A stretch of DNA of 64,000 nt from Saururus chinensis. Taxonomy: Eukaryota > Streptophyta > Magnoliopsida > Piperales > Saururaceae. Under the pieces are notes generated by a model. It worked only from the letters and a program-made list of their open reading frames with translations. It was not told where the DNA came from and ran no database searches. Made by a program: the position numbers and the translations under genes. The DNA is taken from positions 9,548,001 through 9,612,000 of the forward strand of contig CP141145.1 in NCBI GenBank assembly GCA_035235625.1, in the 5' to 3' direction. This document shows positions 1-11,132 of the stretch, piece after piece (positions within the stretch are counted from its first letter, which is position 1; the number at the start of each line of letters is the position of its first letter).

Positions 1-2225
1 CATCCATCTTCTGTCATATGGTTACCATTCAAAACAAATCCATATCAAACCCTTTGTCACCTCTTATCATCCATTGCCCATCCATAGCACATGCGTATAA
101 CATCATACATATATATGTCCATCACACATATGTATAACATACACATAATTCCACACATAGCTTTTCAACATACTCGCTAGCCATTACTATCATACACATG
201 GTCTACATACATCAAACATACTTTAAGCTCACATGAATGTCATATGCATTTCAAACATATCATCATTTATCATCTTTCACTTGCATCATGCAATTGGATA
301 ATCACATAATTCCCTAAGCATTAAATCATACAACCTATCATGTTGATACACATCCAAAGCATATTATCATGAAATTACAAGTTGAAACCTCACTTACCTT
401 GTAATCCATGACATTTGATGGTGAGCACACGACGGTGCCGGTGTCAAGGGCGGAGTTGGTAGCCAAAAGAATTGGTTAGTTGAGAGAGCTACAATCCCGA
501 TGTTTAGGAAGCATGAGAAGTAATCACGACGGGATGATGGTGACAAAAATCAATGCAACAAAATCTGTGATCTAAGGCTGCGCACTAAGCAGCTGAGAGA
601 AAGGTCGTGCCAACAACAAGTGGCAGGTGCGATTGGAAGCCAAGGGTGGACTAAACGGAAATTGGTCGGCAGGTAAGAGGAACTTGACGGGCTGCAAGAT
701 GTCAAAATTGGCCGTGGATAACACCCAACAGTGGCGATTTTGTGTTGACTATGGGCCACAAAAGGGGCGGTGTGCATGGTTAGGTACTCGTCTACAAAGG
801 AGCTGTGGAGGGCTCTCATGGTCAAATCCAATCAATGGTGGAGCCATTCAATAATTATGCAGCTAAAAAATGACATCTAAACTACAATTCGCACATGCAA
901 CCACATGCACACATGGAAAAGAGGGCCACTCAAAGGGAGAGGGCCAGTCAGTGGTTTCGAAAGTGGCTATAGACCCACAAGGATGACAGAGCTAAGGCGA
1001 GCAGATTGTGGCCAGTAGAAACAACAACTTTGCCAATCACCACCCCAAAGAAAATCAAATGGTGTGGGCGACTGTGCATCTAGCATGGTCAAGGGTGGAG
1101 GTTAGAAACATGGTAGACTAACGCCTGCAAGACTATTGTCGCTAAGGTCAATAGGCATGGAATTGGGCTAGATGGGGCTTACTCTTGCTATCACCAGGCC
1201 GGCGCAGAGCCCATAGTGCCTGATTGGCCCATAGCTCACCTGTGATGGCAGCCAGAGGTACTTGGCTCAAGTGGAAAGGAAAGCTAGAGAATCATGGGTG
1301 GATGAGGTCAAAATAGGCCAAGGGTGATGGCCACTTGTAGTCACTAAGCCACAACAAAATGGCCGGAAGCTAGCTGGCTAGCAACAATCGCCATGGAGGC
1401 AAAACAAAGCAAGTCAGCTTGGTTTTTTGTGGATGGAACAAAGCAACTGGTTAGAGGGGAGGGGCAAAACTTATTCAGACGGAGTAGAGGGGACGGAGGA
1501 GCTGAGTGCAGGCCAAGTGGCCAGATCTCACTATCACCAGGTAAAGCCGAACTTAGGCTAGCTTGCCAGTGGCAACTACCACAAAGAGAAAACGAGACAT
1601 GGGACTGCTCACATGAAAACTAGCCGATGGGGGTAGAGCTGGGCAAGGAGGAATTGCTAACTGCAGCCACCAGCCCAAGATGGACTAAGTGGAGCTAGTC
1701 TAGAGGCTGGCCAATGGCCAGCAGCAATCCGGCAGCACAAAATTGAGCTGAAATGGTGAGAAAAATTGAGCAAAAAACCGGCGACTAGAGGAGGAGAAAG
1801 GAGAGGGTGGCGGCAGACCCAGCTAGCACCAATGGTCTCTTGTCAACTACGTGAAGCCAAAACTGGCAATTGGCGGTGGAATCCGATGGTGAAGGAGGGC
1901 CACCAGAGTGACCTGAACTCTCTCGGTTCCTCCCATGGCTTCTAGATGTTCTAGTACAAACCAACTGGGCATGGCTCTTTTGAACCATGATCAACTTTTT
2001 ACTCCTTTTTTTTTCCTCTTAAACATTTTACGCATTGTTCCACTTCTTTATGCATCAAATATAAAAAATTCGCGCTGAAAACATCTATGATGGTTAGAAG
2101 CCTAACAATCGCCACTAAGCCCCACACCCGACTCTATGGGTACAAATATCAGGTAAAATAAAAAAATTCCCCGCCAAAAATGATAAAAAATAGTAGGAAA
2201 ATCATAGAAAATTAGGGACATTACA
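1..2225 (+). mobile_element. 3' part of a long LTR, cut by the window start
   Basis: This stretch matches the second part of the LTR at 26967-30778 in the same order, including the purine-rich, moderately GC-rich middle and the shared end (ggacattaca here, ggatattaca there). It ends at 2225, and copia-type LTR sequence follows directly. No transposon protein can be read in it, and its short ORFs have no recognisable domain. It is either a solo LTR or one LTR of an element lying to the left. The left end and any target-site duplication are outside the window. Confidence 0.75.
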
Positions 2226-2403
2226 CTTGATCGATAAGAACACATCTGCTCCTATTTTTCAAGTCTTTCATTTTCCAAATTTGACTCGACCACAACAACG
2301 TCAAATCAGATTCTAAGAGTCAGTACATACACAAGGTTTCGAGACATAAATTTGATAAAGAAATCAACCAATAACCTTGACATATGACTCATATGTTCTT
2401 ACA
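2226..2403 (-). repeat. Copia-type LTR fragment (LTR1, U3 start)
   Basis: It matches the outer end of the LTRs at 10950-11120, 17500-17665 and 55300-55474. Read on the minus strand it begins TGTAAGAACATATGAGTC, the start shared by this family. Only about 180 bp remain. The long LTR to the left directly abuts it and probably inserted into this LTR. Confidence 0.7.
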
Positions 2404-2409
2404 CTCTTA

Positions 2410-2847
2410 CCATGAGACATTTCCTTCTTTATGGCCCGAAGGAAGCGGATAGAACCTCCTCTTTCCATGGGACATTTCCCTCTTTGAGGCCTAAAGGCTG
2501 TAGATAGGTCGTCATCTTACCCTGGGATGTTTCTCTATTTACTGCCCAAAGGTGACCGACAAAACTTCCCCTTAGCCCGAGATGCTTCTCACTTTGCAGC
2601 TTGAAGGAGGCAGACAAAATCTTCCCTTACCCTAGGACGTTTCCCTCTTTACGGGGTTAAGGTGGCGAACAAAATATTCCCTTTGCCTAAGACGTTTCTC
2701 TCTTCCTCCTAAAGGTGATGGACACAACCTCCCCTTATCTCTGCACAGTTTTCTCTTTATAGCTAGAAGGCGGTAGATAGAACCTCCCCTTTGCTTGGGA
2801 CATTTCTGTCTTGCAACCCAAAGGTGGAAGATAGTATCTCCCCTTTC
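2410..2847. repeat. Minisatellite, 8 units of about 55 bp
   Basis: Units start at 2410, 2465, 2520, 2575, 2630, 2685, 2738 and 2793; seven are 55 bp and one is 53 bp. Each has a GGGACATTTCCCTCTTT-like core, then a segment like CCYAAAGGYGG, then a gayagaacctccccTT-like tail. Units differ at many positions, so the array is old. It starts seven bases after the end of the LTR fragment. A ninth decayed unit may follow at 2848-2875. No similar array occurs elsewhere in the window. Confidence 0.9.
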
Positions 2848-3599
2848 ACTAACCTATTTCCCACTTCTAGAGTGGCTTACTCAAGAAATAGGCCCTCCAC
2901 TACATATAACATGTTTGAATTAGCTATCAATGCCTCTTGAATGGACAAAATTGGAGTTAAAACGACTCAGACGCAGAGAAAAACTCCTCTTTAAAACATT
3001 GCCTGGCTCCTCCCTTTACATAGGGAGGGCCATGAGCTATCTGCATGACAAGTGGCACATAGGCAGGCCATGTGTTGCATGGCCACACCACTTGTTGCAT
3101 GGTCAAGCTGTGTGTCATGTGGCCACACCATGCGATGCTACTCAGCCACGAATTGCCCAAGAACCATTGCACATGACATGTGCCCTATGCGCATCTTGCC
3201 ACAAGTCATGCGGGAACAACTACTGTGGCATGGAGTACTCTGGCTGATGGAAGCCATTGTGTCAACCTATTCATTTTTGTTAATATTTTAATCAAATATA
3301 ATTACAATCTTAAAAATGTGATACCTTTCTATTCCAAAGTTGGAATCCTGCATTCTTGATATCGTTAAGTTTGAATTGATGAGCCCTACGAAACTAGACC
3401 CCACATGGGTAGGTTATCCCTCACATTTTAAGTGGGACCCACCCATATGGTATACTTCACGAGGTTGTGACTTTTTTTCCCGACCTCCATTTCTTGCAGT
3501 CTTTGACTAATTATGCTCATTTCCTCAAGGTCTGAGCATTTAGGGGAGTTTCACCTCTCAAATACAACTAATTTCCCTCCAAAAATAATAATTAATACT
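2848..3599. other. Unassigned intergenic stretch
   Basis: No coding similarity was recognised. Short dyads are present: CTCCCTTT/AGGGAG around 3012-3028, and a pair of imperfect inverted 14-mers at 3401-3414 and 3437-3450 (ccacatgggtaggt / acccacccatatgg). An open frame of 105 codons at 2930-3247 covers repeated GCATGGCCACACCA-like words and has no protein-like features. It may be remains of another LTR, but I cannot name a family. Confidence 0.4.
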
Positions 3600-3925
3600 A
3601 ACATCTCAGGTCAAACTTAATAAAAGAATGGGCCATTGCATTAGTAGACTTCAGTCCAAAGATCTTGATTTCTTTCACTCTTTCTCAAGTTCACCCTTCA
3701 ATTCTGGAATTGGTTTCTCTAGTGATTCCTTATCTTTAGCCGACTGAAAATTTTCTACAGAAATAGATTTAAGTGTCCCCACATTCAATTTGGCAATTTT
3801 CAATTTTCTCTAATTTCCTACACATTTTACTCGATTCAATGACATGTCCGAAAAGACTTTCTACATCTAAATCTTCATCTTCTCTAGAATAAGAACTATA
3901 CATGATGAATCAAAGAAACACAAGA
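3600..3925 (-). pseudogene. Copia-like gag remnant (left copy)
   Basis: Read on the minus strand, the segment starting near 3905 encodes a Ser/Tyr stretch followed by an acidic EDEDLD run. The same order (SSSENEDFDF) is seen at 21430-21470 on the plus strand in the better preserved copy of this family. A Lys/Glu-rich stretch follows in both. The frame is broken by stops and no zinc knuckle remains. The remnant lies downstream of the LTR at 4078-5351 and its primer-binding site, as expected for gag. Function was RNA packaging and virus-like particle formation; this copy is dead. Confidence 0.5.
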
Positions 3926-4063
3926 AAACAAGTTCTAGCAAAGACACAAAATCACTATATACACACCTTTAGTAAGAATGAGTAAGTCTAACACAATTAA
4001 CATAAGATAAGCATGCAAAACCTTATAGATAGCAAGACACAAAGCAAATTATTACTAAAAAAT

Positions 4064-4075
4064 CCCTAGCTACCA
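4064..4075 (-). promoter_or_regulatory. Putative primer-binding site
   Basis: On the minus strand the LTR end (CA) is followed by two bases and then TGGTAGCTAGGG. The same TGGTAGC or TGGAAGC start follows the LTRs at 16396, 21272 and 54186 at the same two-base distance. PBSs begin with TGG because they pair with a tRNA CCA end. I cannot name the tRNA. Confidence 0.6.
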
Positions 4076-4077
4076 AT

Positions 4078-5351
4078 TGAGAGTTTGATATCCATCCAAT
4101 TGAACTAGTGGATCATTAGATTGCTCTTAAAACTAGTAATTCATTAAGAAAGAATTAAGAGTTCTAGCCACTTTGTGCAGAAATTTGTCTATGAAATGGA
4201 AACAATAAACCTAATATCAATGTGCATTCATGATCAATATTTCATCAATCAAACCTTAAAGCATGTAAGAACACTTAATATTTTTATGTGGAAAACCCCA
4301 ACTAGGGTAATAAAACCACGAAACCCACTTTTGGCATGAAACTAATGCACTAGCAAGCAAGTCCTTACATGACACAAGCAAGCTCTCAACATTTCATGAA
4401 GACTCTATTACAACTCCTCTTTGTTGAGATCTTCTTCTTTTGTTGTTGGCCTTTAAGTGTTCTCCTCCAAGTCTTGAAGCTTTTTTCCTCCTTACTTTTT
4501 CTTTGTCTTCTTCTAGCCTTCATAATCAAGCACTACTTGATTCGATTTTAGCATTAAGTCTTCTTCAATTACCTATTAAAGAATTCAGCTGACACTCTTC
4601 TCAGGTTTGTATATGTAAAACTATCTTAGTTGTGTGTCTCTTCTCAATCAATCACCATTAAAATCATTCACTCAAGCACATTGGTGATTTATAAGGAAAA
4701 CAAAAACGAAAGGGCATCTCATCTATTCTCTCTCAAATTCTAGGTTTTCCTCAATTCCATTTCATGTTTTCCTAGACTTTATATAGTCCATTACGTTGGT
4801 TTAGTTTATATATTTCAATTAGGAATGAACTCTTTCTCATAATTCTTAAACTAGGCAAGTTACACACACATTTATCTATTGTTTCAAACAATAATCAGTC
4901 AGTTACTGTTTCAATTAAGGTAATGCTCTACAAGCAATCGATCTCTCGCATGTGTCGATCAATAAATTCCTAGCCAAAAATTACACAGTGCTATTCAAGG
5001 CCGATTGATCAATGTGTTTGTGTAAATTTCAGCAATCGATCCATGTATACTGGATTTTCTATTTTACTCTAATTTTTCCTTAAACTCCTAAAATCACTTG
5101 GATTTTTTATTCCTAACTAAACTAAGTGATTTGTGTAAGTGAGGATGTAAAAATGAACCTTTTACCTTTGGCACTTAGCCTAATCTTCAACCTTGAATTT
5201 TTAGAATGTATGTGCTCCTATTTGCCAAGTCAATTAGTTTGAAATCCGACTCCACCACAACCATATCTAGTTAGACACCTAAATTAGCCAATTACATGAC
5301 ATATAACATATGTTCTTTCATACATTTCAAATGACCTCATATATTTTTACA
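4078..5351 (-). mobile_element. Copia-like LTR (LTR2)
   Basis: Minus-strand LTR of about 1.27 kb starting TGTAAAAATATATG and ending CA next to a PBS. A TATA box (ctatataaag on the minus strand, 4779-4788) lies at the place where the other copies have one. Internal landmarks shared with the other LTRs include TCAAATTTGACT-like words near the start and a GAATCAAG/TGTGGAAAACCC block near the end. It has a PBS on its left side and a polypurine tract on its right side, so it is shared by two elements in tandem. Confidence 0.8.
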
Positions 5352-5366
5352 ATGTCCCCCTTTGGC
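5352..5366 (-). promoter_or_regulatory. Polypurine tract before LTR2
   Basis: Minus-strand CCAAAGGGGGACAT immediately precedes the LTR start TGTA. Polypurine tracts prime plus-strand DNA synthesis just upstream of a 3' LTR. Its place shows that LTR2 also served as 3' LTR for the internal region to its right. Confidence 0.7.
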
Positions 5367-6136
5367 TATTTCTTGACAAAACACTAATGAAAATTAAAAA
5401 ATTACAACTTTTGACTATTTAGTGGATTGACTTTCACTTGTAAGAAAATTTATACTTTGACTCACTAAGACCTAAGAACATTTGGAATTGATCATGAAAA
5501 AGTCTTGAAACTTGTACTTATCCTACATACTTAAAATATAATTCATTTGCACTATTCAAGTAAGTATGAGATAGTACTTGATTTTCAATAATAATTTTCT
5601 CCCCCATTTTGACACAAACAGACAAGAAGTGATTACACAATAAAAGGAAATAACCAAATAAGCATGTGTCAAGAAATCATCAACAAAGACATGAAAATAA
5701 ATAACACTAAGCACTACATGTCTCAAAATATATTCATGTTAAACTAAACAGTTTCACAATGGATTAAAGTCATCATGGAAGCATGTAGCATGAATTGTCA
5801 CAAAGTTTTAACATGTCCTACATCTAAATAAGTAAAAACACATAAAAACAATCAAGAACAAAATCAATTTGCACCACCATCATCCTCCCCCTCATTGCTA
5901 GATTCAATAGAAGATAGATGAAGAATCAATCATCAAATGTGAAACCCTTATGGACAATAAAAAAACTACCATCGAACAGCGAAAAAGTCATCATATATGA
6001 TTAGTTGAGACTCTATAATCGTTAATTGTCACTAAATGTCATCTCTGGGAAGTATGGGCTTCTCTCGCACATCATCAAGAATGGGTGCATCCTCTTATGG
6101 CATTGGAACTCAATCACTTAGATGAGATATCATCTA
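5367..6136 (-). other. 3' noncoding region of a copia-like element
   Basis: AT-rich sequence without a reading frame. It matches 11133-11930 in order, including a second purine run (minus strand near 5600-5615; counterpart near 11390-11405) and the words around GACTTTCACTTG. It lies between the polypurine tract and the degenerate ORF at 6137-6439. Confidence 0.55.
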
Positions 6137-6439
6137 TCAAACAAAAAACTCATTAATGGGCCCCATGCTAATCATGGTAAGCTCCAATGTTGTAATCCTC
6201 ACATGTTGAAACATGAAAATCAAACACAAAATGTACAAATAGGGTAGCATCTCATGTGTATGGCAATGCAAGAAAGTCATAAGACAACCAAAGTTAATGG
6301 AAGGTAAATCTATCTCCTGGTGGGTCTCAAAAAATAAGTAAAGAATATGCATCATAGTCCGACCTACACATTTCTTACGGGCACTCCAAATGTCACAAAG
6401 TAGTGTATAACTAGATTGCTCTTTAAACATGTACTTCAT
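6137..6439 (-). pseudogene. 3'-located ORF of the copia-like family (env-like position), copy 1
   Basis: A 100-codon open frame on the minus strand. It resembles the product of 11930-12640: both have a W.ARK.(R/C)V motif, then after about 25 residues MTFLH.HTHEML.Y.YIL..IF...H.RI. This places a once-coding ORF between gag and the 3' polypurine tract, where some plant copia elements carry an envelope-like or 'putative plant transposon protein' ORF. No signal peptide or membrane segment is clear. The 5' part is lost at the junction with LTR sequence at 6436. I do not recognise the function; the family assignment is inference. Confidence 0.5.
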
Positions 6440-6544
6440 AGAAGTAAGAATTAAGAATTCTAGCTTCTATGCACATGAATTTAACTAAGAAACAAAAACA
6501 AATTATCTATGTATGAACTATCAATCTACCAAGCACTCAATAAA
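6436..6544 (-). repeat. Copia-like LTR fragment (inner end)
   Basis: About 110 bp matching positions 4141-4260 of LTR2 (AGAATTAAGAgTTCTAGC word and the following cacttaata region). It is joined directly to a second LTR that starts again near 6545. It marks a recombination or deletion junction between two copies. Confidence 0.55.
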
Positions 6545-7425
6545 TCTAAGCATGCAATCCACACAATCTAGAATAGTATAGCAGATTACTAGAGTACCTC
6601 TAGTCCTATTATCTATGAAGATAAAGACTACAAGTTCTAGACTCTTTTGTGTAAAATTTTTATACATAGTGGAATCAAGTAAATATTCTCTCAAATATCA
6701 CTCACATTGTATCAATTATTCCAATCATAAGCATTCAATTCACACATGAACACAACAATTTATCATGGAAAACCCAAACTCGGATTAAAAACAACATCAA
6801 TTCCGCAGTAGAACCAAATCAATGCTCTACTGGCAAGCAAGATGAATTACATTGACACAAACAAACCTTTAGCCTTTGTTTTGACTCTAACAAAGTTCCT
6901 CTTGTTTTGATTTCAGTAAATTTTTGTTGTTACTGGCCTTCAAGTCTTCTCCCTCAAGCACTTGAAACTTCGTCTTCCTTGTTATATTGCCTGTCTTCTT
7001 TTAGGCTTCAACAAGCAACTCTTGTTGTATTGACTTTTGCCTCCTTTGAAATCTTCAATCTCTCATCGAAGATAAACTACAACACATCTTTGAAATCTCT
7101 GTAAGAAATCTCCTTTTAGTTGTGGAATAGATCCATGAATTCACCATTGGTATTTAACTCAAAGCTTCATGTGACTCCTTGTAACGTCTAGGATTTTTAT
7201 AAATTCCCGAAGCGACCGCGTGAAAATTTGTGTATTAGACCCCTTGAAATTCTCCTGAGAATAACTTTACCATTGGACTAGTGACTGAAACCTATGTAGT
7301 TAGAAAGTAGACAGAAAGAACTTCAAAACGCCACCAAGAACGTGCGAATCAAAGTTCGGATAAGGGAGATACGACCGTTTGAAGTTAAGCAGATTGCACA
7401 TGGCCCGTTTACCCAAAGTGGATGG

Positions 7426-7525
7426 AAGTCCTAAATGTACTAGGAGTTAGGATTCCTAAATGTAATAGGATTTAGGAGTCCTAAATGAACTAGGAACTAG
7501 AAGTCCTAAAAGATCTAGGAATTAG
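7426..7525. repeat. Four 25-bp tandem units
   Basis: Four units of 24-26 bp with the core AGTCCTAAATGtACTAGGAxTTAGG lie in the left arm. The mirrored array lies around 9805-9910 in the right arm. Confidence 0.8.
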
Positions 7526-7677
7526 AAGAGAGAGAGTCTTAGCAAGACAAGGACTCCAAACAAGGAGAGGACTTCTAGCCCAAGTAGGAGTCCGAGGAGT
7601 GCTAGGAGTGGTGAAAAGAGGTGAAGGATGGATCAACTATACATCTAGTTGGGTTAGGACTCTTTTGAGACTGTTTT

Positions 7678-7997
7678 GAGTATTATGGAAGGCTCATCTA
7701 CCTCCGGCCAGCGTGTCCATGAGCACATCTGGTACCTACATCTCTAGGCTCATGGCTAATCCAAGTGGATCTCTAGAGATGATAGGATTTCTGATAATAG
7801 CCATGACGGTATTCTTTCAAACCCTTGTGGTCTCCGCTCCTTTGGGACGATGGATCCTTGCAAACGCGCAAACCAGGTTTTTGAGCATCATGGAAGGCTC
7901 ATCTACCTCCGGCTAGTGTGTCTATGAGCATAGCTGGTACCTACATCTCTAGGCCCATGGCTGATCCAAGTGGATCTCTAGAGATGCTAGGATTTCT
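7678..7997. repeat. Direct repeat of 115 bp, period 205 bp
   Basis: 7678-7792 and 7883-7997 are near-identical; both begin at GGAAGGCTCATCTACCTCCGG-like sequence and end GGATTTCT. Both copies recur inverted at about 9350-9660. The direct duplication therefore existed before the LTR was copied in inverted orientation. Confidence 0.85.
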
Positions 7998-8360
7998 ATT
8001 AGCATACAATTACTCCTTTGAGCGGGAGTCGGTATTTTCAGGTAACAATTAGTGCATTGTTTCCTAAACGGTGTTCATTGTCTTGTGCATTGTGTTGGTC
8101 TTTATTGGTTAAAGGTCAGCGCATGTTTCTGAGCTATGTTATATTCAGTGCTCTATATATTACCCTTATGTGGTACTGTTTGCAGGATGTTAGCATTAAT
8201 TATCGAACAATGGTTCGAGAGACAATTAATAACATTATTTGATATTGCTTGTTAATTAGACAAGTGGAACGATTAAAGGACTTGCATAAATTGTAGGTTG
8301 CTTTAACATATATAAGCATTGCATATGTGATGCTATGCTTCTTAGTATAGTGTAGTTTTA

Positions 8361-8460
8361 GGCAGAACTATGTTCGGATCCGATCTTGTTGGAAACATTG
8401 GAGATGTTGTCTGATGAGTACGTAGGCAACTAACATCGGGTGATGTTGGCCCGATCCAAA
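8361..8460 (+). promoter_or_regulatory. Conserved LTR block shared by two LTR families
   Basis: GGCAGAACTAtGTTCGGATC, then ACGTAGGCAAC, then GTTGGCCCGATCCAAA. The same three words in the same order occur at 39208-39299 in an otherwise dissimilar solo LTR, and inverted at about 8891-8990. GGATC of the first block can pair with GATCC of the last. It lies downstream of the TATA box, so it is probably transcribed (R or U5). Its role is not known to me. Confidence 0.6.
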
Positions 8461-10160
8461 AACATTAATAAAACCTTTTGTTCTTTGGAAGCTCTTGTCT
8501 TGAAGGCAGAGAGATTCTATTGTTGTTGTGTGGTTGTTTGGTTTGGTTAGTTGTAAATTCTCGAGGCAACGATAAGTGAGACCAAGGCAGGCAAGCACAA
8601 GAAGAAGTTTCTGTGTTTTTACAACTCCAGTACGTAAGTGTTTCTTTTGGCGTGAGAGTCAACTTGTTATTTATTTTCAGACAGATGAAGAACTTGTACT
8701 TAGATAGATGAGTTGTTCTTAGTCAATTTTCAAACGTGTAGTAATATCAATGTATTTGATATTCGTATTTGTGAACCCTGGTTATCATGACCTGGATATT
8801 TAATCTAATGGTTTGTTTTGTATTTAAGAAAAAGAAAAATAATTTCTCGTGACTACCGTTCATGCGAATTTGGAAAGGGTTTTAAAAATGTTTTTGGATT
8901 GGGCCAACATCACCCGATGTTAGTTGCCTACATACTCATCAGACACCATCTCCAATGTTTCCAACAAGATCGGATCCGAACGTAGTTCTGCCTAAAACTA
9001 CACTATACTAAGAAGCATAGCATCACATATACAATGCTTATATATGTTAAAGCAACCTACAATTTATGCAAGTCCTTTAATCATTCCACTTGTTTAATTA
9101 ACAAGCAATATCAAATAATGTTATTAATTGTCTCTCGAACCATTGTTCGATAATTAATGCTAACATCCTGCAAACAGTACCACATAAGGGTAATATACAG
9201 AGCATTGAATATAACATAGCTCAGAAACATGGGCTGACCTTTAACCAATAAAGACCAACACAATGCACAAGACAATGAACACCGTTTAGGAAACAATGCA
9301 CTAATTGATACCTGAAAATACCGACTCCCGCTCAAAGGAGTAATTGTATGCTAACAGAAATCCTAGCATCTCTAGATATCCACTTGGATCAGCCATGGGC
9401 CTAGAGATGTAGGTACTAGCTGTGCTCATGGACACACTGGCTGGAGGTAGATGAGCCTTCCATGATGCTCAAAAACCTGGTTTGCGCGTTTGTAGGGATC
9501 CATCGTCCCAAAGGAGCGAAGACCACAAGGGTCTGAAAGAATACCGTCATTGCTATTACTAGAGATCCACTTGGATCAGCCATGAGCCTAGAGATGTAGG
9601 TACTAGCTGTGCTCATGGACACACTGGCCGGAGGTAGATGAGCCTTCCATAATGCTCAAAACAGTCTCAAAAGAGTCCTAACCCAACTAGATGTATAGTT
9701 GATCCATCCTTCACCTCTTTTCACCACTCCTAGCACTCCTCGGACTCCTACTTGGGCTAGAAGTCCTCTCCTTGTTTGGAGTCCTTGTCTTGCTAAAACT
9801 CTCTCTCTTCTAATTCCTAGATCTTTTAGGACTTCTAGTTCCTAGTTCATTTAGGACTCACAAATCCTATTACATTTAGGAATCCTAACTCCTAGTACAT
9901 TTAGGACTTCCATCCACCTCGGGTAAACGGGCCATGTGCAATCTGCTCAACTTCAAACGGCCGTATCTCCCTTATCCGAGCTCCGATTCGTACGTTCTTG
10001 GTGGCGTTTTGAAGCTCTTTCTGTCTACTTTCTAACTACATAGGTTTCAGTAACTAATCCAAACTTATGGTAAAGTTATTCTCAGGAGAAGTTCAAGGGG
10101 TCTAATACACAAGTTTTCACGCGGTCGCTTCAGGAATTTATAAAAATCCTAGACATTACA

Positions 10161-10176
10161 TTCTTCCCCCCTTAAA
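10161..10176 (-). promoter_or_regulatory. Polypurine tract inside the fold-back element
   Basis: On the minus strand TTTTAAGGGGGGAAGAA runs directly into the inverted LTR start TGTAATGTC. A polypurine tract at this place shows that the inverted segment is the 3' end of an internal region plus a 3' LTR, in reverse orientation. Confidence 0.7.
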
Positions 10177-11120
10177 ACTAGGCTGAACTATGGCTGAATT
10201 ATATCTATCAAAACCTCATTCTTAAGGGTGTGAAAATAAGCACCTACTTGTACCTTCATAATTACTGGTTATGGAGGTCCTTGCTGAGAGAAGGAAGAGG
10301 AAGGAAGAGATGGAGAAGAAGGAGGCTCTCCAAAATAAATAGGGGTTGCCTCTCTTAAAGCTATTGGGTGCCCTCCCCCTCTAGGACTCTCCCATCCTTA
10401 GTTACAATCCCGAAATGAAAGGGTTTTAAAAATCCGGGTCGTGACACTCCTCCTTAGAAAATAATGCGCAAAAGTATAATCCATTTTTCTCTTATCTTCT
10501 CTAGGTTTTCCTCTCTCAAATTTCATGATTGTTTCACCCTTATATAGCTTCTTCAATCAGTTTAGGTCTTTGACTTGAATAAGGAAAGAAATTGAAATTA
10601 ATGGCTTAATTAGGGTCACGTATCCTTGAAGTGACCTATCATTTCAAACAGCAATCAATCATTCCCTATTTATTTTTTGCACGACACTTCAAGCGATCTA
10701 TCAATTCACGAGAGCATTCGATCAATAATTCTCAGCTTTTTTGTACACAAGGCAAAATCAAGTGCCAATCAATTGTTCTAATCAATTGTATGTCCAGCGA
10801 TTAATTGTTTTGTTTATATTTATCATTTTGCCCTTTTCACCCTAAAACCTCTAAAATCATAGCTAAATATTATCTAATTGATTTTGGTATGCAAATATGA
10901 TCTTAATAAGCTTCAAAATTGTCAACATTCTTAAGTCTTATATCTTGATCTATAAAAATATGTTTTCTCCTATTTTTCAAGTCTAGCAATTCCAAATTTG
11001 AGTCAACCACAACAACCTCAAATCAGATTTTAAGACACAATACATACACAAGATTTCAATATATAATTTTTACAAAGAAATCATCTAATAACCTTGACAT
11101 ATGACTCATATGTTCTTGCA

Positions 11121-11132
11121 ATCTCCCATTTA
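11121..11132 (-). promoter_or_regulatory. Polypurine tract before LTR3
   Basis: Minus-strand AAATGGGAGAT directly precedes the LTR start TGCAAGAAC at 11120. It marks LTR3 as the 3' LTR of the element to its right. Confidence 0.6.

Larger units (their letters stand above)
7180..10160. repeat. Large inverted repeat, arms of about 1.28 kb
   Basis: Left arm 7180-8466 and right arm 8887-10160 are reverse complements with few visible differences; the spacer is 420 bp (8467-8886). Two apparent 74-codon frames (8018-8242 plus, 9111-9335 minus) are mirror images created by the arms. A transcript through it would fold into a long hairpin. Confidence 0.9.
7180..10446 (+). mobile_element. Fold-back LTR element with perfect target-site duplication
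   Basis: The insertion runs from TGTAACGTC to GTCGTGACA and is flanked by CTCCT at 7175-7179 and 10447-10451. Inside, 7180-8889 reads like a nearly complete LTR: TATA box (ctctatatatta near 8150) and a tail gaaagggttttaaaaat. It is followed by an inverted copy of LTR positions 1-1287 (8887-10160). Beyond the inverted LTR start sits a purine tract in inverted orientation, then about 230 bp of other sequence. The last 40 bp repeat the LTR tail and complete the TG...CA ends. So one outer pair of LTR ends encloses an inverted LTR copy and part of an inverted internal region. No coding capacity. Confidence 0.85.
6545..11120 (-). mobile_element. Copia-like LTR (LTR3), split by a fold-back element
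   Basis: The two halves, 6545-7174 and 10452-11120, match consecutive parts of the intact LTR at 16396-17665. The break lies in the sequence corresponding to 17025-17035. The outer end reads TGCAAGAAC on the minus strand and is preceded by a polypurine tract. The TATA box is at 10543-10552. This is the 3' LTR of the minus-strand element whose 5' LTR is 16396-17665. Confidence 0.75.

Noticed and set aside
2410..2847. Possible CRISPR-like array
   Set aside because: Units are contiguous 55-mers that diverge along their whole length, with no constant repeat and unique spacer. The DNA is a plant genome.
2930..3247. Frame of 105 codons
   Set aside because: Composed of repeated GCATGGCCACACCA-like words, overlaps other frames on both strands, and shows no domain.
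8018..9335. Two similar 74-codon frames on opposite strands
   Set aside because: They are mirror images from the large inverted repeat, not a conserved gene pair.
7175..10451. MITE or DNA transposon with long inverted repeats
   Set aside because: The ends are TG...CA with a 5-bp duplication, a PPT abuts the inner LTR start and a TATA box is present, all LTR features.
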